Assembly (NCBI GenBank): GCA_036399055.1
Contig: DASWNX010000002.1
Coordinates: forward strand, 1-64,000
Length of the DNA: 64,000 bases
Direction: 5' to 3'
Source of the DNA: Jatrophihabitans sp.
Lineage (GTDB): Bacteria > Actinomycetota > Actinomycetes > Mycobacteriales > Jatrophihabitantaceae
Of this stretch, positions 17,725 through 26,943 are shown in pieces (within the stretch, counting starts at the first letter, position 1; the number at the start of each line of letters is the position of its first letter). The position numbers and the translations under genes are program-made. The notes under the pieces are model-generated. The model was given only the letters and a program-made list of their open reading frames with translations, was not told where the DNA came from and made no database searches.

Positions 17725-19047
17725 TCAGTCCGACGGCAAACCCTCCACCCGCATCACGCTGCGCACCCTGCCAATGAAATCGTAGGCGGCCAACCGCCGG
17801 ACCGTCGCGGCCAGCGCCGCGTCTGGCGCGACGTGAGTGACCAGCACGAGTGTGGCCGCGTCGCCACGTCCCTCCTGGCGCACCGTCTGGATGCTGACCC
17901 CGTTGTCGGCGAACGCCCCCGCCACCGAGGCCAGCACCCCGGGCCGGTCAGCGACGTCCAAGGCGACGTGATAGCGGGTCGACACCTCGCCGATCGGCTG
18001 GATGGCGAGGTCTGCGTAGGCGCTCTCACCGGCCCCGCGGCTGCCGCTGAGCCGGTTGCGGGCCACCGCCACGAGGTCGCCGAGCACGGCGCTGGCGGTC
18101 GGCTCGCCACCGGCGCCGCGGCCGTAGAACATCAGCGAGCCGGCGGCCTGGGCCTCGACATAGACGGCGTTGAAGGCCTCGCCGACGCCGGCCAGCGGGT
18201 GCGAGCTGGGGATCATCGCCGGGTGAACCCGCACCGCGACCGACGGCTGGGCCTGCGAGCCGCTTCGTTCGCAGATCGCCAGCAGCTTGACGGTGCAACC
18301 CATCGCCGCGGCGCTGGCCACGTCGGCCGCGCTGACGTCGCTGATCCCCTCGCGGTGCACGTCAGCGGCGGTGATCCGGGTGTGGAAGGCCAGGCCGCCC
18401 AGGATCGCGGCCTTGGCGGCGGCGTCGAAGCCGTCGACGTCGGCGCTGGGATCGGCCTCGGCATAGCCGAGCGCGGTCGCCTCGGCCAGCGCCTCGGAGA
18501 AGCCGGAGCCGCTGGCCGTCATCCGGGACAGGATGTAGTTGGTCGTGCCGTTGACGATGCCGATCACCCGGGTGATCCGGTCACCGGCCAGGGACTCCCG
18601 CAGCGGTCGCAGCAACGGGATGGCCCCGGCGACGGCCGCCTCGTAGTACAGGTCCAGGCCGTTGGCGCTGGCCGCGGCGTGCAGGCTGGCCCCGTCTTCG
18701 GCCAGCAGCGCCTTGTTGGCGCTGACCACGCTCTTGCCGGACTTCAGAGCGCTCAGCACCAAGCTGCGGGCGGGCTCGATCCCGCCGATCACCTCGATGA
18801 CGATGTCGATGTCGTCGCGGGCCACCAGCGCCGCGGCGTCGGTGGTCAGCAACGCCGGGTCGACGCCGCTGTGCCGGTTGGGCCGGCGGACCGCGATGCC
18901 TGCCAGCTCCAGCGGCGCCCCCACCCGGGCGGCGAGTTCGGCCGACTGCTCTTTCAGCAGCCGGGCCACCGCGGCGCCCACTACGCCACAGCCCAGCAGG
19001 GCGACGCGGATCGGACGCGGCTGGCTCACCGGTCGGCTCTCATCCAC
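17725..19047 (-). CDS. hom: homoserine dehydrogenase
   Basis: Reduces aspartate semialdehyde to homoserine with NAD(P)H; 440 residues. Domains in order: Rossmann nucleotide-binding domain ([18 protein letters not shown]), catalytic and dimer domain ([14 protein letters not shown]), then a C-terminal ACT domain ([20 protein letters not shown]) that usually senses threonine, so feedback inhibition is likely. The GTG start at 19047 overlaps the lysA end by eight bases; a second GTG at 19029 lies closer to the first beta strand and is possible. Confidence 0.97.
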   Translation of the reverse strand: MDESRPVSQPRPIRVALLGCGVVGAAVARLLKEQSAELAARVGAPLELAGIAVRRPNRHSGVDPALLTTDAAALVARDDIDIVIEVIGGIEPARSLVLSALKSGKSVVSANKALLAEDGASLHAAASANGLDLYYEAAVAGAIPLLRPLRESLAGDRITRVIGIVNGTTNYILSRMTASGSGFSEALAEATALGYAEADPSADVDGFDAAAKAAILGGLAFHTRITAADVHREGISDVSAADVASAAAMGCTVKLLAICERSGSQAQPSVAVRVHPAMIPSSHPLAGVGEAFNAVYVEAQAAGSLMFYGRGAGGEPTASAVLGDLVAVARNRLSGSRGAGESAYADLAIQPIGEVSTRYHVALDVADRPGVLASVAGAFADNGVSIQTVRQEGRGDAATLVLVTHVAPDAALAATVRRLAAYDFIGRVRSVMRVEGLPSD

Positions 19048-20485
19048 CGACCACGACGGAGCTGTCGACCCGAGAGACGGCCGGGTCCCAGCCGACGTCG
19101 TTGGCCATCAGCTGCTCAAGGGTCTCCCGGCGCACGATCACCTGAGACTGCGAGCCGGTCACAGCCACCACCGGCGGGCGCGGGACGCGGTTGTAATTGC
19201 TGGCCATCGCGTAGCAGTAGGCGCCGGTCGCGGCGACCGCCAGCAGATCGCCCGGCGCCACGTCGGCGGGCAGCCAGCAGTCGCGCACCACGATGTCGCC
19301 GCTCTCGCAGTGCTTGCCGACCACCCTGGACAGCTGCGGCGCGGCGCTGCTGAGCCGGTTGGCCAGCACCACGGTGTAGTCGGCGTCATAGAGAGCGGTG
19401 CGGATGTTGTCGCTCATCCCACCGTCGACCGAGACGTAGTTGCGCACCAGGCCGCCGTCGAGCTCGATCGGCTTGACGGTGCCCACCTCGTACAGGGTCA
19501 GCATCGACGGGCCGATGATCGCCCGGCCAGGCTCGACCGACAGCCGGGGCACGGCCAGTCCGGCCAGGCCGCACTCGCGCTCGACGATCTCACGCAGCCG
19601 GGCCGCGACGTCGGCAGCGGACTGGGGGTCATCGCCGTCGACGTAGGCGATCCCCTGGCCGCCGCCGAGGTCGATCTCGGGCAGCTCGAGGCCGTGGGAG
19701 TCCCGGATCCTGGCCAGCAGGCTGACCACCCGGTGGGCGGCGACCTCGAAACCGCCGGTGTCGAAGATCTGCGAGCCGATGTGGGAGTGCAGTCCGACCA
19801 GCCGCAGCTGGCGATGGCTCAGCACCCGGGCCACCGCGGCCTCGGCCTGGCCGGCGGTCAGCGAGAAGCCGAATTTCTGATCCTCATGGGCAGTGGCGAT
19901 GAACGCGTGGGTGTGCGCCTCGACCCCGACGGTCACCCTGATCAGCACCCGGGGGCAGGCTCCCGCCTCAGCGGCCAGCTCGGCGAGCCGGTCGATCTCG
20001 TAATGGCTGTCCAGCACGATCCGGCCGACCCCGGACTCGACCGCCAGCCGCAGCTCCTGGACCGACTTGTTGTTGCCGTGCAGCGCCAGCCGGTCCGGGT
20101 CGACGCCGGCTCGCAGCGCGAGGACCAGTTCGCCGGCGGTGCACACGTCGATCCCCAGGCCCTCTTCGGCGATCATGCCGGCGACAGCCGTGCACAGAAA
20201 GGCCTTTCCCGCGTAGTAGACGTCACCGCCCTGGAACGCCGTGGCGTAGGACCGGGCCCGCCGGCGCAGGTCGTCGGTGTCCAGGACGAACACCGGAGTG
20301 CCGTGCTCGGCGGCCAGCTCGGTGGCGCTCAGGCCGGCGACCATCAGCTCGCCGGCCAGCCGGTCGACATTGGCCGACCAGACCCGCGGGTTGAGCGCCG
20401 CCAGGTCCAGCGGCGCCACCACCGGGTCCACGCTGGCGACGGGGTGCCCGTGGCTGGGTCCGGCCGGGTGGGCTGATCGACTCAT
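19040..20485 (-). CDS. lysA: diaminopimelate decarboxylase
   Basis: PLP enzyme that decarboxylates meso-diaminopimelate to lysine; 481 residues. The PLP-Lys is in VYYAGKAFLCTA, and the conserved glycine loop and C-terminal catalytic residues are seen in DLGGGQGIAY and DCWLPADVAPGDLL. The ATG at 20485 is chosen because it begins MSRSAHPAGP just after argS; an in-frame extension to 20758 lies inside argS and is not protein-like. The gene is 31 bases from argS and overlaps hom. Confidence 0.95.
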   Translation of the reverse strand: MSRSAHPAGPSHGHPVASVDPVVAPLDLAALNPRVWSANVDRLAGELMVAGLSATELAAEHGTPVFVLDTDDLRRRARSYATAFQGGDVYYAGKAFLCTAVAGMIAEEGLGIDVCTAGELVLALRAGVDPDRLALHGNNKSVQELRLAVESGVGRIVLDSHYEIDRLAELAAEAGACPRVLIRVTVGVEAHTHAFIATAHEDQKFGFSLTAGQAEAAVARVLSHRQLRLVGLHSHIGSQIFDTGGFEVAAHRVVSLLARIRDSHGLELPEIDLGGGQGIAYVDGDDPQSAADVAARLREIVERECGLAGLAVPRLSVEPGRAIIGPSMLTLYEVGTVKPIELDGGLVRNYVSVDGGMSDNIRTALYDADYTVVLANRLSSAAPQLSRVVGKHCESGDIVVRDCWLPADVAPGDLLAVAATGAYCYAMASNYNRVPRPPVVAVTGSQSQVIVRRETLEQLMANDVGWDPAVSRVDSSVVVGG

Positions 20486-20516
20486 CGGCGCAGGCCGCCT
20501 CTCATCGCGAGCGTCA

Positions 20517-22169
20517 TCACTTGCGCTCGGGGGCTGACACCCCGAGCATCGACAGGCCGTTGGCCAGCACCGTCCTGGTCGCGACATCGAGCCAGAGCCG
20601 GGTGCGGTTGAGGTCGGTGATCTGCTCGTCGCCCTTGGGCAGCACCCGGCACGAGTCGTACCAGCGGTGGAACTCCCCCGACAGCGCCTCGAGGTAACGG
20701 GCGACCCGGTGCGGCTCGCGCAGCTCGGCGGCCTGGGCGACCACCCTGGGGAACTCACCCAGCGAGGTCAGCAGCGCCGTCTCGGTCTCGTGGGTCAGCA
20801 GGTTCGGCTCGAAGACGTCGAGATCGATGCCGACCGCCGCCGCGTTCTTGACCACGTTGACCGTCCGGGCGTGGGCGTACTGCACGTAGTGCACCGGGTT
20901 CTCGTTGGTGGCCCGGGTCAGCAGGTCGAGGTCGATGTCGAGCGTGGAGTCAGCCGACGAGCGGGCCAGCTGGTAGCGGGCGGCGTCCACTCCGACCGCG
21001 TCGACGAGGTCCTCCAGGGTGATCACGTTGCCCGCGCGCTTGCCCATCCGGACCGGCTTGCCGTCCTTGACCAGGTTCACCATCTGCCCGATCAAGACCT
21101 GCAGGTTGACCCCCGGCACGTCGCCGAAGCAGGCGCACATCGCCATCAGCCGGCCGACATAGCCGTGGTGGTCAGCGCCCAGCATGATGATCACCCGGTT
21201 GAAGCCGCGCTCGCGCTTGTCGAGGTAGTAGGCCAGGTCACCGGCGATGTAGGCGGCCTCACCGTCGCTCTTGATGACGACCCGGTCCTTGTCGTCGCCG
21301 AAGTCGGTGGTCCGCAGCCAGATCGCGCCGTCGGCCTCGAAGATCCGGCCCTGCTCGCGCAGCCGGGCCACCGCCCGCTGCACCGCGCCGGAATCGTGCA
21401 GTGAGTTCTCGTGGAAGTAGACGTCGAAGTCCACCCCGAAGTCGTGCAGGCTCTGCTTGATCTCGGCGAACATCAGCTCGACCCCGACGCCGCGGAACAG
21501 CTCCTGGGCCTGCTCGCGCGGCAGAGTGGCCGCCTCCGGGTGACTGGCCAGGACCCGGTCGGCGATCTCGGCGATGTAGGCGCCGGCGTAGCCGTCCTCG
21601 GGAACCGGCTCGCCGAGCGCGGCTGCCAGCAACGACCGGGCGAAGCGGTCGACCTGGGCGCCGTGGTCGTTGAAGTAGTACTCCCGGCTCACCTCGGCGC
21701 CGCTGGCCTGCAGCACCCGGGCCAGTGAGTCACCCACGGCCGCCCACCGGACGCCGCCGATGTGCACCGGCCCGGTCGGGTTGGCCGAGACGAACTCGAG
21801 GTTGACCTTCTGCCCTGCCAGGGTCGACGAGCGCCCGTAGACGCCGCCCTGCTCGACGATCGTGCGGGCAAGGCTGCCCAGGCTGGCGCTGTCCAGGGTG
21901 ATGTTGAGAAAGCCGGGGCCGGCGACGTCGACGGCGGCGATGCCCTCGACGTCCAGCAACGCCTTGGCGATCGCCTCGGCCACCTCACGGGGCGGGCGTC
22001 CGGCGGCCTTGGCCAGCCGCATCGCGATGTTGCTGGCGTAGTCACCGTGCGCCCGGTTCTTCGGACGGTCGATGACGATCTCGGCGGGCGGTTCGGCGCT
22101 GAACGCGCCGGAGGAGACGGCGCGCTCGACAGCGCTCCGAAGGGCGGAGCTGAGCTCGTCTGGGGTCAC
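20517..22169 (-). CDS. argS: arginyl-tRNA synthetase
   Basis: Class I synthetase charging tRNA-Arg; 550 residues. The HIGH motif appears as VHIGG in [15 protein letters not shown], the KMSKS motif is degenerate (VRMGKRAGN) as usual for ArgRS, and the C-terminal DALR anticodon-binding domain ends [10 protein letters not shown] with downstream helices. It heads the lysA-hom-thrC-thrB operon, the well-known argS-lysA arrangement of actinobacteria. The GTG start lacks a clear Shine-Dalgarno sequence, so a leaderless message is possible. Confidence 0.97.
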   Translation of the reverse strand: MTPDELSSALRSAVERAVSSGAFSAEPPAEIVIDRPKNRAHGDYASNIAMRLAKAAGRPPREVAEAIAKALLDVEGIAAVDVAGPGFLNITLDSASLGSLARTIVEQGGVYGRSSTLAGQKVNLEFVSANPTGPVHIGGVRWAAVGDSLARVLQASGAEVSREYYFNDHGAQVDRFARSLLAAALGEPVPEDGYAGAYIAEIADRVLASHPEAATLPREQAQELFRGVGVELMFAEIKQSLHDFGVDFDVYFHENSLHDSGAVQRAVARLREQGRIFEADGAIWLRTTDFGDDKDRVVIKSDGEAAYIAGDLAYYLDKRERGFNRVIIMLGADHHGYVGRLMAMCACFGDVPGVNLQVLIGQMVNLVKDGKPVRMGKRAGNVITLEDLVDAVGVDAARYQLARSSADSTLDIDLDLLTRATNENPVHYVQYAHARTVNVVKNAAAVGIDLDVFEPNLLTHETETALLTSLGEFPRVVAQAAELREPHRVARYLEALSGEFHRWYDSCRVLPKGDEQITDLNRTRLWLDVATRTVLANGLSMLGVSAPERK

Positions 22170-22354
22170 CGGGTCAATGCTAGTGCGGGCGCGAGCCCTT
22201 TCTCAGCGCTATCGCCCAGGCGAACAGGGCGGTTGCGGCGGCGCGCTGCCGCCGAGCCGCGTAGGCGCCGAGGCGACACACAGGTCGGGGACCTAGACTC
22301 TGCCCCGAAAGACGGCCAGCGTGCGCTGCGCCACAACGCGACGAAAGCGACACG

Positions 22355-23098
22355 ATGACCAATCCGACGAAGCCCGCGTCTGGTGGCTCCAAGAAGAACC
22401 AGCCCCGCAAGGCTGGTCAGCGTCCGGCCGGCAGCACCGCCAGCACCGACCCGGCGGCCCGAGCCGCGGCCGCCCGCGCCCAGTCCAAAAAGATCGTCAA
22501 CCAGCGTCAGACGCCGTGGGGTCTGATCATCGCGACGGTGCTGATCGTGCTGCTCGCGGTCGGGGTGATCGGTTACGCCGTGAGCCAGAACAAGAAGAAG
22601 TCCGACGAGCGCAACCCGGACAAGATCGCCGGCATCGCGCACAAGAGCTTCACCGGCGGAGACCACAAGGCCGGCCCGATCACCTACCCCGAGTCCCCGC
22701 CGATAGGCGGGGCGCACTCCCAGATCTGGGCCGACTGCGACGGCACCGTCTACCCGAATCCGATCGCCAGCGAGAACGCGGTGCACAGCATGGAGCACGG
22801 CGCGGTCTGGATCACCTACAAGCCCGGCCTGCCCGCTGAGCAGCTCGATGTCCTGACCAAGCTGGCCGCGGGCAAGCCGTACACCCTGCTCACCCCCTAC
22901 CCGGGGCTCAAGTCCAACGTCTCGCTGCAGGCCTGGGGCTACCAGCTGTTCCTGGACTCGGCCACCGACGATCGGGTCGAGCGCTTCATCGACGCGCTGC
23001 GGCAGAGCCAGACCAACACCCCCGAACTGGGCGCCAGCTGCAGCAACCCGGCCTTCAAGACCAACCCCAGCACGCCCGGCAAGCCGGCGGAGTCCTGA
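22355..23098 (+). CDS. DUF3105 membrane-anchored protein
   Basis: 247 residues: a basic, Lys/Gln-rich cytoplasmic tail, one membrane helix (LIIATVLIVLLAVGVIGYAV, about residues 52-71), and an exported domain. The domain carries the DUF3105 hallmarks SPPIGGAHSQIWADCDGTVY and VHSMEHGAVWITYKPGL. The family's function is not established. It is divergent from argS and followed seven bases later by a DUF305 gene. That pairing recurs in actinobacteria and suggests a joint extracytoplasmic role. Confidence 0.88.
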   Translation: MTNPTKPASGGSKKNQPRKAGQRPAGSTASTDPAARAAAARAQSKKIVNQRQTPWGLIIATVLIVLLAVGVIGYAVSQNKKKSDERNPDKIAGIAHKSFTGGDHKAGPITYPESPPIGGAHSQIWADCDGTVYPNPIASENAVHSMEHGAVWITYKPGLPAEQLDVLTKLAAGKPYTLLTPYPGLKSNVSLQAWGYQLFLDSATDDRVERFIDALRQSQTNTPELGASCSNPAFKTNPSTPGKPAES

Positions 23099-23105
23099 TT
23101 CCGAG

Positions 23106-23798
23106 ATGGTCGTGAGCACCGAGCGCCCGGCAGCGGCTGAGGACCAGCCGCTGCAAGCGGGGCGGCCGCTGCGCAGGCTGCTGCTGGCCGTGCTGGGGGT
23201 GGCCCTGCTGGCGCTGGCCAGCGGTCTCGGCTACGTCGCCGGCCATCGCAGCGGCGCGTCCACGCCGGACGCGAGTTCGGTGGACGCCGGCTTCACCTGG
23301 GACATGGCCACCCACCACCGGCAGGCGGTGACGATGGCCGGTTACACCCGTGACCACAGCACCGGCGTGATCCGGACGCTGGCCTATGACATCGAGACCA
23401 GCCAGTTCAACCAGGTGGGTCAGATGCAGGGCTGGCTGGACGCCTGGGGGCTGCCGCCGCAGAACCCCGGGACGCCGGAGAGCTGGATGTCGCACGGGCA
23501 CGGCATGGCGATGGGGCCGACCGGCTCGGACGAGCCGATGGCCGGGATGGCGACCCAGACAGAGATCAGCAAGCTGCAGACGCTGACCGGCAAGCCCCTG
23601 GAGGTCTACTTTCTGCAGCTGATGCTGCGCCACCACCAGGGCGGCCTGGCGATGGCGCAGTACGGCGCCGACCACGCCAGCACGCCTTACGTGCGCAACG
23701 CGGCGCAGAAGATCGCCCGGTCCCAGAGTGCGGAGGTCGTGCTGATGGAGCGGCTGCTGCGCGAGCGCGGCGCCAGCCCGCTGCCGCCGCCAGCCTGA
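23106..23798 (+). CDS. DUF305 exported protein
   Basis: 230 residues with one N-terminal hydrophobic segment (LLLAVLGVALLALASGLGYVAG) acting as a signal anchor, then a DUF305 four-helix, ferritin-like domain. The two His-rich motifs of the family are clear: DMATHHRQAVTMAGY and MLRHHQGGLAMAQY, with a Met/His-rich stretch (SHGHGMAMGP) between. Metal binding, perhaps copper or iron, is plausible but inferred. It probably shares a transcript with the DUF3105 gene. Confidence 0.88.
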   Translation: MVVSTERPAAAEDQPLQAGRPLRRLLLAVLGVALLALASGLGYVAGHRSGASTPDASSVDAGFTWDMATHHRQAVTMAGYTRDHSTGVIRTLAYDIETSQFNQVGQMQGWLDAWGLPPQNPGTPESWMSHGHGMAMGPTGSDEPMAGMATQTEISKLQTLTGKPLEVYFLQLMLRHHQGGLAMAQYGADHASTPYVRNAAQKIARSQSAEVVLMERLLRERGASPLPPPA

Positions 23799-23931
23799 CC
23801 CTCCTCGATTCGCCCCTCGTCCCACCTCGCAGCCTCGGAGCACGTTGGGTGCGGCTGGGCGGGCCGGAACGGGCTGATAGCATTCTCGACGGTCATCGGG
23901 CGCGTGCCGGCGCGGTGATCAGGGCCGTCAG

Positions 23932-24003
23932 GCCCCCGTAGCTCAGGGGATAGAGCGCTACCCTCCGGAGGTAGAAGCGCAGGTTCGAATCCTGCCGGGG
24001 GCA
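23932..24003 (+). tRNA. tRNA-Arg (anticodon CCG)
   Basis: A complete cloverleaf can be drawn. The acceptor stem GCCCCCG pairs with CGGGGGC and the discriminator base is A. The D arm is GCTC...GAGC. The anticodon stem CTACC/GGTAG carries the loop CTCCGGA, giving anticodon CCG (codon CGG). The T arm is GCAGG-TTCGAAT-CCTGC. CCA is not encoded. Decayed transposase DNA and an AT-rich gene cassette begin just downstream, so this tRNA may mark an integration site. Confidence 0.97.
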
Positions 24004-24249
24004 CTTTGTGATCTCTAGCAGATCGAAATAGGCGCGACCCTCGATTATCTGGTCCGGGCAGTTGCTCGCGAAAGGGCCTTGGCTCTTTGGGCGGGTCGCG
24101 GTTGAGGTCGCCGGTGGCTGCCACGGCGACCCGCCCGGCGATGTCGGCAGGGTTCATGCGGTCGCTGGCGTGGCCTTGGATCAGGTGGGGACATGACCGC
24201 TGAAGTAGCGTGGTGGGCAGTAGGCGATGCGGTGGGTGATTGGTCGTAG

Positions 24250-24530
24250 GTCGTGACGAAGGCCTTGAGCGACGTCTGACTGTAGCCATCTACATCGTCG
24301 CCTCGTGATGCTGCGCCAAGTGTCAGCGATGGTGTCCGGGCCGGCGTCCGATCTGCTCGGCGAGTCGCTTCCGCAGCCGGACGATCAGCCAAACCGCCTC
24401 GGCGGTAGCGCTGGGGTCGACGTGAGCGAGGCTCAAACGCCGCCTCGCCTCGGCGCGGTAGTAGGCCAGCCCGCTGATCCAACCTTGAACATCCCGTAAG
24501 CCGGCGCGCTGCGCCGTCGCGCATCAACGC
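24250..24530 (-). pseudogene. decayed IS481-family transposase fragment
   Basis: The minus strand carries pieces of an IS481-type transposase N-terminal half in shifting frames, in the right order: WISGLAYYRAE, then GEAAFEPRSRRP, then ATAEAVWLIVRLRKRLAEQ, then DAGPDTIA, then LAQHHEATM. At least three indels and several stop codons break it, so it is dead. No DDE catalytic core, terminal inverted repeats or target duplication was found. The rest of the 650 bases between the tRNA and the next gene (24004-24653) holds nothing else I can identify. Confidence 0.7.
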
Positions 24531-24653
24531 CGTGCCGACCAACCGCGCATCGGACTGGCCAATCGGCGGTCTCTACAGTCCGACCCAGTGCCGCCTGCGA
24601 TCACGAGTCGAACTTTCCATCTCAGCGGGTTACGACACGCGTAGCCTTCACCT

Positions 24654-25298
24654 ATGAGTTTCAGGTTCGAAGAACAAGACTTGACTGAGATATTGCCGCC
24701 GACCTGGGCCGCAGACCTATGCTTCATCGCCGGTCGGGTCGCGACGGAACGTAGGCTCAAGCCGACATCCGTTACCTCACGTGAAGCCGCCGACGTTCGG
24801 TCGCGCCCTCTACTACTCGTCGCTGGTGACGTCTTGATGCGAGAGGCACCTTGGCTTTTCGAGCTTTACCGAACCGAATTTCTAGAACGCGCCGAGGCAT
24901 TCGCAGGGGTCCGAACCTACACCGCGAGTTCCCCTCTGTACGCCATCAATTTGAACGTACAGTGGGGCGATGGAATGGTGTACGAATGCCATGTAGATTC
25001 TAATCCCGTGCAAGGCATGTTATATACGGCGACGCTATCTGAGCGCGACGGGGGCGCTCTCGTGGTCGGACTCGATCCGAGCGCACAGTCCATCGAGGAG
25101 GTCGACGCGAATTGTCAAGAGCTCTATCCGAAGGCTAATAAGCTACTTCTGTTCGATGCTCGCCGGAATCCGCATTACGTACGTCCTATGACCGAGGGGC
25201 ACGCTCGAGTTGCCGTAGCGATGAACTTTTACACTGACGAAAGTCCTGAGTCGGCCCGTCCCGCCGATTTGTCACGCCACTTATTTGGACGAGAGTAG
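24654..25298 (+). CDS. 2-oxoglutarate/Fe(II)-dependent oxygenase, prolyl-hydroxylase-like
   Basis: 214 residues. The double-stranded beta-helix core shows a full cofactor set: the iron ligands H113 and D115 in ECHVDSNP, the distal His H174 in RNPHYVRPM, and R185 (GHARVAVAMNFY) eleven residues later for 2-oxoglutarate. It should hydroxylate a substrate, perhaps a protein side chain; the target is unknown. It opens a four-gene cassette (the kinase gene starts two bases after its stop) whose composition and codon use are far more AT-rich than the flanks. Co-transcription with a two-component pair is unusual for this family. Confidence 0.8.
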   Translation: MSFRFEEQDLTEILPPTWAADLCFIAGRVATERRLKPTSVTSREAADVRSRPLLLVAGDVLMREAPWLFELYRTEFLERAEAFAGVRTYTASSPLYAINLNVQWGDGMVYECHVDSNPVQGMLYTATLSERDGGALVVGLDPSAQSIEEVDANCQELYPKANKLLLFDARRNPHYVRPMTEGHARVAVAMNFYTDESPESARPADLSRHLFGRE

Positions 25299-25300
25299 CA

Positions 25301-26464
25301 GTGTCCCCCGACTTATCCGACCTGCAACGATTCGCGGATGTACTGCCCGTACCGTTTTGGGTCGCTCGCGGCAAGGACGCTGGTTACACTATAGCCGTTT
25401 GGAACGAAGCCGCCGCGGCGACATATGGGTACCAGAAGCAGGAAGCCATCGGCGCATCTTTTCTGACGCTATTTGTGGAAGAATTCCTGCGAGATCGAGC
25501 GGCTGCAGATTGTGATAACGTTATAAACGGTACGTTTACGCATCCAAATAACGTAATCACGGTCGACCGTTCGAAGAGCCGCTCCCGTTTAGTCATGTTA
25601 ACTAACGTTTTTCGGCTTGAATACGATGACGTTGCGTATCAGGCTGAGATGTCTATAGATTTCACAAGTTCGCCGCTTGACGCGATGATTATGTCTAACT
25701 ATAGAGGACTGATTCGCGAAGCCGAAAGCAGTCCGGACGTACGTCAACTAACTTATCTCCTGCAACGGCGCCTTGATCGAGAACATGAACAGGTAAACAA
25801 CTGGGCGGCGGGCGTCATGCACGACGTCAGGACAGAAGCGGGAAGTGCACGTGATCATCTTATTAGTTATCGCCAGCGTGTCCATCGATCCAATACTGAC
25901 AGAGACATCATTCTGTTAGACAATTTGCTTCGGTCGCTAGAGTTCCGAGCCGATGCGTTTATAGGGGTTTACGGTGGTGGGCTTAGCAATCCGACGAGTG
26001 GCACATTTGAGGCATGGGCGGTCCTAAATTCTGAACTGGTCCGACTTGAAGAGTACGGCCCGACTATGTTTCATGCCTCGATCGAGTATCCCGAATACCC
26101 AAGCGGCCGGTCGGTGCAACTTCTAGGCCGCACGGAGGCATTCAGACAGTGTGTCTATAACTTGTTCCAGAATGCGTGTCGTCACATGCGGACTCGTGGC
26201 GGTCACCGATTCGTGCGAGTAGCGGTGATCATTGATCCTGCGAGGAACTATCTACAACTGTCGGTCCTCAATCCTGGCTGGATCGAGCCTAGCGACTCGG
26301 GCCCAAACAATGGGGCCGCCGAGCGGAATTCCCTTGGTCTGAGGTTGATGCGAGATGTCGTCGAGGAGGTGGGCGGAACACTGACCCACGAGAATCTCAC
26401 TCTTAACGATATGCCAGTTGTCCGTGCAAGCCTAAAATGGCCCATAGCCACGACAGTTAGTTAG
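25301..26464 (+). CDS. PAS-domain sensor histidine kinase, divergent type
   Basis: 387 residues without membrane segments. An N-terminal PAS-like domain (about residues 10-125: PVPFWVARG, VWNEAAAATYGYQKQEAIG) precedes a helical dimerisation region with a likely phospho-acceptor H174 in GVMHDVRTEAG. A HATPase domain follows: N-box NLFQNACRHM (N291), a G1-like LSVLNPGW and a G2-like NSLGLRLMRDVV whose first Gly is replaced. The boxes are degenerate, so activity needs testing. The start is GTG. The gene is packed between the oxygenase and a receiver gene, its probable partner. The 60 bases at 25501-25560 have only 24 G or C, in sharp contrast with the rest of the window. Confidence 0.8.
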   Translation: MSPDLSDLQRFADVLPVPFWVARGKDAGYTIAVWNEAAAATYGYQKQEAIGASFLTLFVEEFLRDRAAADCDNVINGTFTHPNNVITVDRSKSRSRLVMLTNVFRLEYDDVAYQAEMSIDFTSSPLDAMIMSNYRGLIREAESSPDVRQLTYLLQRRLDREHEQVNNWAAGVMHDVRTEAGSARDHLISYRQRVHRSNTDRDIILLDNLLRSLEFRADAFIGVYGGGLSNPTSGTFEAWAVLNSELVRLEEYGPTMFHASIEYPEYPSGRSVQLLGRTEAFRQCVYNLFQNACRHMRTRGGHRFVRVAVIIDPARNYLQLSVLNPGWIEPSDSGPNNGAAERNSLGLRLMRDVVEEVGGTLTHENLTLNDMPVVRASLKWPIATTVS

Positions 26465-26472
26465 GCGGATGA

Positions 26473-26943
26473 ATGAAAAGTCGACTACTCCTTGTTGACG
26501 ATCGAACTTGGTCCATTGACACCGTTATTCGCGAGTTTGAAAGCCACGGCTGGGAGGTGTTCCAGGCTGAAACGGTGATCGACGGCGTCGAGGCGATTAT
26601 CGCTGGTGGCTTTTCAGCGGCTGTATTCGACCGACGTATGCCTAGACCATCCGGTACAGAACGAACTCAGCTTGAAGCACTCGGGATCCCGCAGGCATGG
26701 ATAGATGCGTTGAATGACTTTAACATAGGTGCTGTCTTTGGTCGGCTAGTGTCAGTACTCGGCCTCAACCTCCCATATCTTTATATTTCGGCGCACACGC
26801 TTCATTCACAAGAGCGGCCTGCAGATTGGCCAGAGGACCCGGCACCCATGATCGATAAAATGAAGGTCGATCGCGATCAGACCCTAGGCTTTGAGGTGTA
26901 CAAAGAGATTGTTCGTGCATCGAGTGCCCAACGTGACGAATAG
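26473..26943 (+). CDS. stand-alone receiver-domain response regulator with insertion
   Basis: 156 residues with receiver features: acidic pair D9/D10 in LLLVDDRTW, phospho-acceptor D53 in AAVFDRRMPRPSG, the switch Ser in LYISAHTL (S106), and a Lys near 129-131 (MIDKMKVDRD). The D53 to S106 distance is about 25 residues longer than usual, so there is an insertion in the middle of the fold. There is no DNA-binding or enzymatic output domain, so it probably acts by protein contact, perhaps with the membrane protein encoded next. It lies eight bases after the kinase gene. Confidence 0.78.
   Translation: MKSRLLLVDDRTWSIDTVIREFESHGWEVFQAETVIDGVEAIIAGGFSAAVFDRRMPRPSGTERTQLEALGIPQAWIDALNDFNIGAVFGRLVSVLGLNLPYLYISAHTLHSQERPADWPEDPAPMIDKMKVDRDQTLGFEVYKEIVRASSAQRDE

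Noticed and set aside
20486..20758. N-terminal extension of LysA
   Set aside because: These bases are the 3' end of argS in another frame; LysA-like sequence starts after the ATG at 20485.
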